64,000 bases of DNA from Datisca glomerata (lineage: Eukaryota; Streptophyta; Magnoliopsida; Cucurbitales; Datiscaceae): positions 96,648 through 160,647 of the forward strand of contig QANY01013671.1 in the NCBI GenBank assembly GCA_003255025.1, given 5' to 3'. Position 1 is the first letter of the stretch. Each line of letters starts with the position of its first letter. The position numbers and the translations under genes were made by a program. The notes beneath the pieces were generated by a model, which was given only the letters and a program-made list of their open reading frames with translations, was not told the DNA's origin and searched no databases. Shown in pieces: positions 53,117-63,014 of the stretch.

Positions 53117-54579
53117 AAGATAAGTGTTTATTATTAGAGTGTTGTGGTTGTTTAAGGTGCTTCTAGTACAATACAGACTCAAAAAGACCCAGCGGGACAT
53201 TTTTAGGCCCAAACTAGATAAACTTGGCTAAACTTGGATCTTTTGGGCATCACATGTACTGGAACTAATTTTTGATTCCCAAAACACATTTAGGGTATGA
53301 ATTTTGAGTGTTGTGGTCATTTTAGGTGCTTCTAGTGCCATAAGGAGTTAAAAGGACCCAATGGGACGTTTTTAGGCCTTAACTAGATAAACTTTGATAA
53401 ACTTGGATCATTTCGGTATGTCATGCTCTTGATATGAGTTTTGACACCCAAAACACATTTGGGATAATAATTTAGAGTGTTTTGGTTGTTTTAGGTGCTT
53501 CTAGTGCAATACAGAGTCAAAAAGAGCCAACGGGACGTGTTTAGGCTGAAACTTGACAAACTTGGCTAAATATGGATCTTTTGGGGATGACATGTACTTG
53601 AACTGACTTTTGATACTCAAAACACATTTGGGATAAGAATTTGAAGTGTTGTGGTCATTTAAGATGCTTCTATTTCCATACTGAGTCAAAAGACCCAATG
53701 AGATGTTTTTAGGCCAAAATTAGATGAACTTAGCTAAACTTGGATCTTTGGGCATGACATGTACTCGAACTTACTTCTCACACCCAAAAGACATTTGGGA
53801 TAAGAATTTTGAGTGTTGTGATCCTTTAGGTGCTTCAAGTGCCATTCGGAGTCAAAAAGACCCAATGAGACACGTTTAGGCCGAAACTAGATGAACTTGG
53901 CTAAACATGGATCTTTTTGGTATCTCATGTACTCAAATTGACTTTTGACACCCAAAACATGTTTGTGATAAGAATTTGGAGTGTTGTGGTCATTTAAGGT
54001 GCTTCTAGTACCAAACGGAATCAAAAAGACCCAATGGGACATTTTTAGGCCTAAACTTGATGAACTTGGCTAAACTCAGATTTTTTGGGTATGACAAGTA
54101 CTCGAACTGACTTTTGACACTCAAAACACGTTCGGTGTAATACTTTTGAGTGTTGTGGTCATTTTAGGTGCTTCTAGTGCCATACAGAGTAAAAGGACCT
54201 AATGAGACGTTTTTAGGCCCCAACTATATGAACTTTGCTAAACTTGGATCTTTTTGGTATATCATGCACTCGATCTGACTTTTGACACCCCAAACACGTT
54301 TTTGATAAGAATTTAGAGTGCTTTGATCATTTTAGGTGCTTCTAACGCAATACAGAGTTAAAAAGACCCAATGGGATGTGTTTAGGCCAGAATTTGATGA
54401 ACTTTGTTAAAGATGGATCTTCTGGGCATGGCATCTACTGGAACTGACTTTTGACACCCAAAACATATATGGGTTAAGAATTCAAAATGTTGTGTTGTTT
54501 AAGGTGATTCTAGTGCCATACAGAGTCAAAAAGACCCAATGGGACATTTTTAGTCCCAAACTAGGAGAACTTGGCTAAA
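53117..54579 (+). repeat. Satellite block 3
   Basis: About 8.7 monomers of the same roughly 168-base unit, same orientation as blocks 1 and 2 (for example landmarks near 53293, 53461 and 53630). Left end next to the orphan LTR carries a short insertion (TTATTA) within the landmark. Right end stops at CTTGGCTAAACTT, followed by gypsy G5 gag. Confidence 0.93.
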
Positions 54580-55545
54580 CTTAGAAATGGGAACACCTAG
54601 GGGGAAGCAACATTAAATTCCCAATAGGCAGCAAGGTGGGCGTGTTCAATGGGATAATGTTGAGGAGGAAGAAGATTTTAAGTTTGAAGAGCCATATATG
54701 AACTAGGGCAGGTTTGAGCCTAGTTATGGGAATATAGAAGTTAGGATGGGTACACCTAGGAGGGACAATGATCTAGGAAACATAAAGATCAAAATCTCAT
54801 CTTTTTAAGGTAAAAATGATCTGGAAGCTTACTTGGAGTGGGTAACTAAAGTGGAGATGGTGTTTGATTGTCACAACTATTCTGGGATAAAGAAGGTTAA
54901 GTTGGGCTGGATTGAATTCACTGATTATGCCATTGTTTGGTGGGATCAATTATAGAATAATAGAAGGAGGAACACATAGCCACCCGTGGATACTTGGGAG
55001 GAGATGAAATGGCTTATGAGGAGGCATTTTGTACCAAGCCACTATTGTAGGAGTTTATTTCAAAAAACTCTGGAGGCTAACTCAAGGTTCCAAGAGTGTG
55101 GATGAATACTACAAGGAGATGGAGGTAGCTATGATCCGGGCTAATGTGGAAGAGGACTGCGAAGCCACCATGGCTAGGTTTTTGCATGGTTTAAACCGTG
55201 AGATTGTGGATATAGTTGAGTTGCAGCACTGTGTTGAGTTGTCGGATATGGTGCATCAAACTATAAAAGTGGACGAACAACTCAAATGGGAAGGATTGGT
55301 TAGGAAAGGACAACTTGTGGCTTCCACTAGCACATGGAAGCCCCTAAAAGGATTGAGCAGCCATAAAGCGAGTTGAAATTTGAACTCTCTAAGAATGCCA
55401 AACTAGCGACGAACACTTCTCTAGGTAACATCGAAACTTCTACTTCTAAAATACATGATATTAAGTGTTTTAAATGTCAAGGGCGGGGTCACATAGCTAA
55501 CCAATTTGTAAACAAAAGGGCGATGGTGTTTAAATGCCCGAGGTG
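54580..55545 (+). pseudogene. Gypsy G5 gag
   Basis: Gag without its start: first recognisable text near 54590, capsid region with YLEWVTKVEMVFDCHNYSG (54830-54886), DYAIVWWDQL then TAG (about 54955), and a 115-codon stretch 55029-55376 with QGSKSVDEYYKEMEVAMIR and VELSDMVHQTIKVDEQLK. The zinc knuckle reads CFKCQGRGHIANQF: its last Cys codon is TTT (55505-55507), so zinc binding would be impaired. Several in-frame stops (54706, 54808, 54955) show long decay. The sequence is closest to G2 in wording. Confidence 0.87.
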
Positions 55546-56270
55546 AGCTTAAATTGGAGGATGAGGAGGAAGTAGTTGACGAGATTCCACTTTTAGAAGA
55601 TGTTGATGATGAGCAAAATGCTGTGGTTGGGGAATTATTTGTAGCGAGGCGAGTTCTCAATATGCAAGTCAAGGAGGGAGAAACTAACCAAAGAGAGAAC
55701 TTGTTCCATACTCGATGCTTTGTTAAAAATAAAGTTTGCAGTTCAATTATTGATGGGGGGAGTTGCACAAATGTGGCCAGCACTAGTTTGGTGGAGAAAT
55801 TGTCCCTAACAACCTTGAAACACACTCATCCTTATTGGCTTCAGTGGCTGAATGAATGTGACGAAATCAAGGTGACAAAGCAAGCGTGGGTAGCATTTTC
55901 CATTGGCAAATTTGAGGATGAGGAGCTTTGTGATGTGGTTCTTATGCCTGCATGCCATATATTGTTGGGGAGACCATGGCAATATGATCGAAGGGCTACA
56001 ATGATGGATTTACGAATAAGTATTCTTTCAATTTTGAAAAGAAACTTATTACTCTTGTTCCATTAACTCCAACAGGTTATGGAGGATCAAGTAAATTTCA
56101 AAAGATCAAACAAAAAGAAGAGAGAAAAGAAAGGAAGGTTGAAATTGAGAGGAAAGAAACTAAGGGAAAGAAAAAGAGAACGTTTCAGCCTTAGTGAGAA
56201 CAAGAGAGGAAAAATTCAGTTACATTGCCAAAAAATGTGAGATCAAGAGGGCATTATTTTCACATCAATC
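55546..56270 (+). pseudogene. Gypsy G5 protease and linker
   Basis: The stretch 55554-56066 is open: EDEEEVVDEIPLLEDVDDEQ, LFVARRVLNMQVKEGETNQ, LFHTRCFVKNKVC, the D-G-G-S active-site motif (SSIIDGGSCTNVAS, 55739-55780), YWLQWLNECDEIKVTKQ, and HILLGRPWQYDRRA. A frameshift at about 56000 ends the match. The basic/acidic linker follows to about 56270 in mixed frames. It is very similar to the G2 protease on the other strand, so G2 and G5 belong to one subfamily. Confidence 0.87.
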
Positions 56271-57996
56271 ATTTATTGTACTTGGGTAGAAGGGGCTTTT
56301 TTTAGTACTAATGATCTCGCCGGTTCTCTGCCGAGCATTATTATTTCTCTTTTGCTGGAGTTTGATGATGTCTTTACCAAAGACGTACCTCATGGCTTAC
56401 CACCAATTCATGCAATTGAACATCAAATTGATTTCATACTCGATGCATCAATTCCAAACTGACTTGCCTATAGGAGTAATCCCGAAGAAACAAAGAAACT
56501 TCAAAGGCAAGTAAATGAATTATTGGAGAAAGGTTATTGTGTGCGTGAAAGTATGAGTCCTTGTGCGGTTCCGGTGCTGCAATTTCCGAAGAAGGATGGT
56601 AAATGGAGGATGTACGTAGATTGCCGAGCCATTAACAACATAAAGGTAAAGTATCCTCATCCTATTCCTAGACTAGATGATATGTTGGATGAATCGTATG
56701 ATTCTTGTAATTTTACAAAGATTGATCTTAAGAGTGGATATCACCAAACTAGAATGAAAGAAGGTGATGAATGAAAAACTGCCTTTAAAGCTAAACACGG
56801 TTTGTACGAGTGGTTAGTGATGCGTTTTGGTTTAACCAATGCTCCGAGCACATTTATGTGTTTGATGAACCATGTTTTACGTGCATTTATTGGTAGATTT
56901 GTAGTTGTAAATTTTGTTGATATCCTAATCTATAGCAAAAACTTGGAAGAACACATAGCACATTTGAAATCTGTTTTGGATATGCTAAGGAAAGAAAAGT
57001 TGTTTGCTAACCTCAAGAAGTGCACCTTTTGCACAGACAAGCTTGTGTTTCTTGGCTTTGTTGTTATTCTAAAGGAATTGAGGTGGACGTGGAAGAGGTG
57101 AAGGCAATTCAAGAGTGGCCAACGCCTATAAAAATCAACCAAGGGAGGAGTTTTCATGGCTAAGCAAGCTTCTATAGAAGGTGTTTGTGTGATTTTAGTA
57201 ACTTGGCCGCCCCTCTTACTAAAGTCATCAAGAAAAATGTTCCATTTAAGTGGAAAAGGAACAACAAAAGACATTCAATTTGATAAAAGAAAATTAACCA
57301 ATGCACCATTGTTTATTTTACCTAACTTTGTTAAAACATTTGAAATTGAGTGTGATGCCTCGGGAATAGGTATTGGAGCTGTTTTGATGCAAGAAGGTCA
57401 TCCTGTGGCCTATTTTAGTGAAACATTGAGTGGGGCAGCCCTAAACTATCCCACTTATGCTAAGAAGATGTACGTTTTGGTAAGGGGATTGGAGAATTGG
57501 CAGCATTATCTATGGCCAAAGGAGTTTTTGATTCACACAGATCATGAATCCTTGAAGTATTTGAAAGGACAGCAAAAGTTGAACAAATGACATGCCAAGC
57601 GGGTAGAATTCATTGAAACATTTTCTTATATGATCAAATACCAGAAAGGTAAGGGAAATGTGGTTGCTGATGCACTATCCCAAAGGTATGCTTTACTTTC
57701 AATTTTAGGCACAAAATTGCTTGGTTTTGAAATACATTATGGATTCTGAAATAAGATTATGGATTTGGCAATGTGTTCAATGCATGTGAAAAGGTGGCAA
57801 TTGATAAGTTTTATAGGCATAATGGATTTCTGTTTAGGGAAAACAAATAATGTGTGCCTATGTGTTCTTTGCGTGAATTGCTTGTGAGAGAAGCTCATGG
57901 AGGAGGATTAATGGGCCATTTTGGAGTAGCTAAGACTTTTGTTTAGCCTCACATGAAGCGTGATGTGGAAAGAATTTGTGAAAAATGTATCACGTG
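56271..57996 (+). pseudogene. Gypsy G5 RT, RNase H and integrase start
   Basis: RT from about 56340 (LLEFDDVFTKDVPHGLPPIH-like), with several stops (for example 56461). [18 protein letters not shown] and [20 protein letters not shown] are at 56550-56670, a TGA at 56773 lies in the EWKTAF block, and the catalytic box reads N-F-V-D (56910-56921) instead of Y-F-D-D, so two of four residues are lost. RNase H is at 57290-57690: [36 protein letters not shown] and [18 protein letters not shown], then a TGA. The integrase zinc finger is traceable to CEKCITC (57970-57996). There the text jumps to another element's protease (G6). Confidence 0.87.
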
Positions 57997-60010
57997 CGAA
58001 ATTACTACTGTGGCTAGCTCTTACATGCTGGGAAAACTAAACTTGCCTATATTAAAACATCCTAATACATATAAACTGAAATGGTTGAATGATAGTGGAA
58101 AAATCAATGTGCATAAATGCAAGTGTTAGTTTCTTTTTCTATTGACAAGTACAAAGATGAAGTTTTGTGTGATGTAGTGTAAATGGAAGCAAGTCATCTT
58201 CTCTTGGGGAGGCTGTAGAAATGTGATAAAAAGCCACTCATGATGGTTACAAAAATAGATACTCTTTTGTAATTGATAAGACACTCATTACTCTTGTACC
58301 CCTCACCCCAAAACAAGTGCAAGAAGATCAATTGAAGTTGAAAAGAGAGAATGAAAAGCAAAGAGAGAGAGAGAGAGAGTGAGCAAAATCAAGAGAGTTG
58401 GAGTTTAAAAAAAGGAGTGTTTGAACAAAAGAAAAGAGTGGAAAATAGAGAGTTGGACAAGAGGAGTGAGAAAAATCAAGAGAGATGAAAAGAGTGTTCC
58501 AACCGGCATCGCCTGTACTTTTGTACAAAGTGTCTTGTTTTTTATTAACGAACTTAAGCACTCGTTGTCTAATATTTGTGTATCTTTTTGCAGTACTTTG
58601 AATATATATTCCCCGAGGAGAGGCCAGAAGGGTTGCCACCAATTAGGGGAATCGAGCACCAAATTGACTTTGTACCCAGAGGTCCCATCCAAAACAAACC
58701 CGCACATAGAAGATATCCGGATGAGACAAAGGAGCTGGAAAGACAAGCGAGCAAGCACGCGGAAAATGGGTATGCCCATGGAAGCGTGAGCCCTAGTGCG
58801 GTTCTCGTATTTCTTGTGACAAAGAAGGAATGACATGGACGATGTGCATTGATCGTCGAGCCATAAATAACATCACTGTAAAGTATCACCATCTCATTCC
58901 TAGACTAGTTGGTTTGCTTGATGAATTGGATGGTTCTTATTTGTTTACTAAAATTTCTCTTAAGAGTGGATATCATCAACTTAGCATGAAAGAGGGAGAT
59001 GAAGGGAAACCAACATTAAAAACTAAACATGGATTGCATGAGTGGTTAGTAATGATTTATGGTTTAACTAATGCACCTAGTACATTCATGAGGTTGATGA
59101 ATAATGTCTTGTGTGCGTTCATGGGAAATTCTTTTGTAGTTATAGGACACTCACTACTTTGTTGGGTGCTATCATTCAAAAGAATTTACAGCAACGGGAG
59201 AAGTACCACATTTTGAGTTTGCATATAAGAGGTTACTTCATTCTAGTTCTTTTTCTCCTTTTGAGATTGTTTATGGCTATAATCCTTTAACTCCTATGCA
59301 TATTTTTCCTTTACCTACAAATAAGCATGCTAATCTTGTTGGTAAGAAAAATGAAGATTTTATGAAGGATTTACATACCAAGGTTTGGGCTAACATTGAA
59401 AGTAAGAATGAGCAATATACTAAGCAAGCCAATAAGGGGAGTTTGAAGTTTGTTCTACAACCTGGAGTTTGGGTTTAGGAGTACATGCATGAGAAAAGGT
59501 TTCTTACATAAAGGAAATCAAAATTACTGCCTAATGGGGATGGATCGTTCCAAGTCCTTGCAGGAATGAACGACAATACCTTCAAGCTAGATCTTCCCGG
59601 TGAGAACAACGTAAGTGCTATATTTCATGTGACTAACTTGTTCCTAATTCATGTAGGTAAACGATTTGAGGACAAATCTTTCTCAAGAGGGAGGTAATGA
59701 TGAGAATCCAGTTGCACAACCTCAAAGGATGGATCCAGTTCAAGTAAAAAACGGTCAAATCAAAAGAGCTAGAGAAAAGAGAATAGTTGAAGCACTCAAT
59801 ATGAGTATGACATGGAATATGATGTGGCATATGGCAGCCTACATGGAGCATGGTGTGGCGTCCAAAATGGAAGCTTGCATGGAGCATGATGTGGCAAACA
59901 ACATGGCAGTCCACATGGAGATGACTTGGCATCCTACATGTCATTCCACACGAAGCATGATGTGACGTTCAATATGGCAGTCCACATGGAGCATGACTTG
60001 GCATTTTAAA
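57997..60010 (+). pseudogene. Gypsy G6, internally deleted gag-pol remnant
   Basis: Starts abruptly inside protease (TTVASSYMLGKLNLPILKHP, 58005-58064), most like G4. Linker at 58330-58500 includes a GA-rich tract (AGAGAGAGAGAGAGAG near 58360). RT N-terminus 58570-59130: [37 protein letters not shown] and [17 protein letters not shown]. At about 59135 a deletion jumps from just before the RT catalytic box to the end of the integrase core (TLLGAIIQKNLQQWEKY-like), so RT catalytic site, RNase H and most of integrase are missing. Integrase C-terminal text (59296-59640) and the repeat-bearing tail (59666-60009) follow. No enzyme is complete. Confidence 0.85.
59835..60009 (+). repeat. 36-base minisatellite, G6 tail
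   Basis: About five degenerate units (AYMEHGVASKMEA, CMEHDVANNMAV and so on), with a 6-base loss in one and frameshifts near the end. It sits in the same place as in G4, directly before the 3' LTR. Confidence 0.85.
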
Positions 60011-60591
60011 TGATGACAAGAAAAGAAGACAACTTGGCAATCCTAACCTAGAAGTGGACAACCAATAGGAGTGTATTAGGGCATGACACCTTGGCAATCC
60101 TAACTACAAATGGACAGCCAATAGGAATCTTTTGGGTGGATTACTAGTTCCTTATTTACTGTAATTAATATTTCTTTATCTTTTAAATTTAGTTTAGGTT
60201 GTTTAAACAATTTAAGACTCTTTAGGCTTCTAGTTTTACTATTTAAGCATGATTTTACAATGTATTAAAGAACTTTGATCAATATAATTTCTTTGTGAGA
60301 GTTTTCTCTTTGGTTCTTCTTAGAACTTTTCAGATTTATCAAGAATATTCTTGTGGCATCTAAAACCTAGACTTATCACTCACTTTTCCTTCTTGTTCTT
60401 GAGTGTGGCGTCTAAACCATACATTTGGTTCTTTTCAAAGCATCCATTTGGGTCTTAGGTCTTATACCTAAGGTTCTCTTTCTTTCATAGAAAAAGGGTC
60501 AGGGTTTCTTCTTCCTTAAAATCGATCATTGGGTTCTCGAACCATTATTGTTATCGGGTTTCATCGCAAAGCGACGGTGAGGTTCATATCA
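60011..60591 (+). repeat. 3' LTR of gypsy G6
   Basis: 581 bases from TGATGACAAG to GGTTCATATCA. Contains a short tandem duplication near its start (ACACCTTGGCAATCCTAAC words at about 60028 and 60088). It is the longest and best copy of this LTR type in the window. A CAATGTATTAAAG word at 60260 is a weak TATA-like candidate. LINE D (minus) follows directly. Confidence 0.85.
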
Positions 60592-60599
60592 GAGGCACT

Positions 60600-62316
60600 A
60601 CACAAGTAATTCCTCATAACAACCTGGATCATATGTAGAATTTTTTTGGGAAGAATAAATAAACCATCCAGTACTAAAAAATGGCATAGAGCACATACTT
60701 TATCAGTTGAAATCTACTAGCATAAGAAAGATAATTGGACCCCTAAGACTTTACTCTGGTTGTAATATGATCCACACCAAAGTGATACAATTTGTTTTGC
60801 TGAGCTTTGAGGTAATCAAAGGGATCCCCATATATCTCATAGGGAGCTCCCCAATACTCAAATTACACAAATCTAGAATAGACTGAGAAGTAGTGGGGTG
60901 GACCCCAGACATGAAGACCTGACTTTTTTGAAGATTAGGCTGAAGACCAGACAAAGCCTCAAATAAGCATAAACTCTCCATAATAATCTCAACAGAAGAA
61001 GTGTTACCCTTGCAGAAGATGAACAGATCATCAGTAAAGCACAAGTTGACAATACCAAGCTCAGCAAACTCAGCTTTCTGAGCAGCATGCTTGAGAATAC
61101 CAGTGAGAACCTCCATAACCAAGACAAATAGATAGGGAGAGATAGGATCACCCTGCCTAAGCCCTTTAGCACCTGAGAAGTAACCTGTCAAATCACCGTT
61201 GATAATAATAGAGAAAGAAGGAGAGGAGATGCACTCCATTACCCAATTGGAGTAATGGTCAGGAAAACCCAAATATTAAAAAATTCTGCCAATAATCTCC
61301 CAGTTCAAGCTATCATAAGCTTTTTTGATATCCACCATGAAAGCACATCTCGGACTATGGTAATCTCTAACAAGCTCTTGAGATAGAAAAATATTGTCTG
61401 CAATTCTTCTTCCAGGCACAAAAGCAGTCTGGTTGTTACTAATAATATCCGGGAGCACTTTCTTAAGCATATCAGCAAGTATTTTCATGACGCATTTATA
61501 AATAACATTGCAGCAAGAAATAATCTCAACAGAAGAAGTGTTACCCTTGGAGAAGATGAACAGATCATCAGTAAAGCACAAGTTGACAATACCAAGCTCC
61601 TTACACCTCCAGTGATAGCCAAACTCAACTTTATGAGCAGCATGCTTGAGAATACCAGTGAGAACCTCCATAACCAAGACAAATAGATAGGGAGAGATAG
61701 GATCACCCTACCTGAGCCCTTTAGCACCTGAGAAGTAACCCGTCAAATCACCGTTGATAATAATAGAGAAAGAAGGAGAGGAGATGCACTCCATTACCCA
61801 ATTAGAGTAATGGTCAGGAAAACCCAAGTATTAAAAAATTCTGCCAATAATCTCCCAGTTCAAGCTATCATAAGCTTTTTTGATATCCACCTTGAAAGCA
61901 CATCTCGGACTATGGTAATCTCTAACAAGCTCTTGAGATAGAAAAATATTGTCTGTAATTCTTCTTCCAGGCACAAAAGCAGTCTGGTTGTTGCTAATAA
62001 TATCCGGGAGCACTTTCTTAAGCATATCAGCAAGTATTTTCATGACGCATTTATAAATAACATTGCAGCAAGAAATAGGCCTAAAATCCCCAACCTTTGA
62101 AGGATTGGGAACCTTAGGGATAAGAGCAATGGCAGTAGAATTAACTTGCCTCAACAAAGATTGGGAGCTAAAAACTCCAAAATTGCTTTAGTCACATCCT
62201 TGACCACAACATGCCAACTTCTCCTAAAGAAACCCACTGAGAACCCATCTGGACCCGGATCTTTATTACTCCCCAAACTAAGCATGGTGGTGTGCACATC
62301 CTCTTATGAATGAGGC
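60600..62316 (-). pseudogene. LINE D ORF2, RT part with internal duplication
   Basis: Minus strand: SKDPGPDGFSVGF-like block (62280-62225), VNSTAIALIPKVPNPSKVGD (62150-62090), ISCCNVIYKCVMKILADMLK, VPGRRITDNIFLSQELV and DIKKAYDSLNWEIIGRIF then a stop (61831). RT continues through GLRQGDPISP-like codons and the FTDDLFIF box (Ala to Thr change) to the VEI codons at 61521. There the sequence jumps back to ISCCNVIYKC and repeats the whole block to 60984 before going on through LFEALSGLQPNLQKSQ, RYMGIPLITSKL and the thumb. Both copies share the same stop after IGRIF, so the stop preceded the duplication. Confidence 0.87.
60984..62077 (-). repeat. Tandem duplication within LINE D
   Basis: Unit 1 is 60984-61520 (537 bases) and unit 2 is 61521-62077 (557 bases). 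They are nearly identical apart from about 20 bases (the WRCKE codons) missing in unit 1 and scattered substitutions. Breakpoint microhomology: AAGAAATA / CCATAATAATC. Confidence 0.88.
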
Positions 62317-62369
62317 TTTTTTTTTTGTAAACAAATTGTATAAACCAAAAGATACTTACACATGTACAA

Positions 62370-62381
62370 GGGGCATACCCC
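62370..62381 (-). other. LINE 3'-UTR hairpin (B2)
   Basis: Minus strand GGGG-TATG-CCCC, flanks identical to B1; about 44 bases from the A tail. Confidence 0.6.
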
Positions 62382-62469
62382 AGGAAATACCAAATTAGAG
62401 CCTGATTAGAGGCTTAAGATCTGCACGTAAATTAAACTGGTAATATGTAAAGTACTGAAATTAGATATC

Positions 62470-63010
62470 GATGCTTGATAAAAAGATGCTCACGTGTCTC
62501 CTGGTAGCCAACACAACACACACAATCAGAACAAAACCCTAGTGTTTGGTCCCATTGTGCAACCCTATCTCTAGTGGAAAGTTTGTTTTTCAAAGCCAAC
62601 CAAGAGATAAAGTTGCACCTTGGGATGTGTTTAGAGAACCATATCACCTTTGCCCACTTAACCGGTTGTCTTGTAGGGGACAGTGCCTTATAGGTTAGAC
62701 TTAGGGAGAAATCTCCATTCTGACTTGAACTCCATTTCCAAACATCTTGTCGTTGAGCTTGGGGAGGAGGAATTGGAACACTTCTAATCTCAAGAAACTC
62801 AAAGGTGTTTGAAGTTGGCCAATGCCATTGATTGTCTTGAATGACAACACTCACCATAGAGTCCATAGTCCAAGAAGTTCCTGACAAAAGTCTTTGCCCA
62901 AATCTGGCCCAAAGGACACCTAGAGGATGCCAATTATCTGTAAGAAGCTTCACAGTAGTACCATCTCCAATAGTTATAGAGCAAAAGGGCAGAAACTTGC
63001 TCCTGAGCTT
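62470..63010 (-). pseudogene. LINE B2 ORF2 C-terminal fragment
   Basis: Encodes RT thumb to zf-RVT of family B: GDGTTVKLLTDNWHPLGVLW, DSMVSVVIQDNQWHWPTSN, WFSKHIPRCNFISWLALKN, CVCC, then REHLFI, after which a deletion removes the family's final 115 or so codons. By chance it is in frame with the LINE D linker on its right (open from 63472 to 62432), which creates an artificial 346-codon open frame. It carries no catalytic residues. Confidence 0.88.
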
Positions 63011-63014
63011 GAGA

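Larger units (their letters stand above)
62317..63014 (-). mobile_element. LINE B2, short copy nested in LINE D
   Basis: 5'-truncated LINE of about 700 bases on the minus strand: T10 (the A tail) at 62317-62326, 3' UTR, and the ORF2 C-terminus back to the KLRSKFLPFCS codons near 63010. It is almost identical to B1 35985-36520, with an internal deletion of about 370 bases that joins the EHLFI codons to the 3' UTR (GCATCGATATC) near 62477. The host LINE has lost about 130 bases at the insertion point instead of showing a duplication. Confidence 0.87.
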
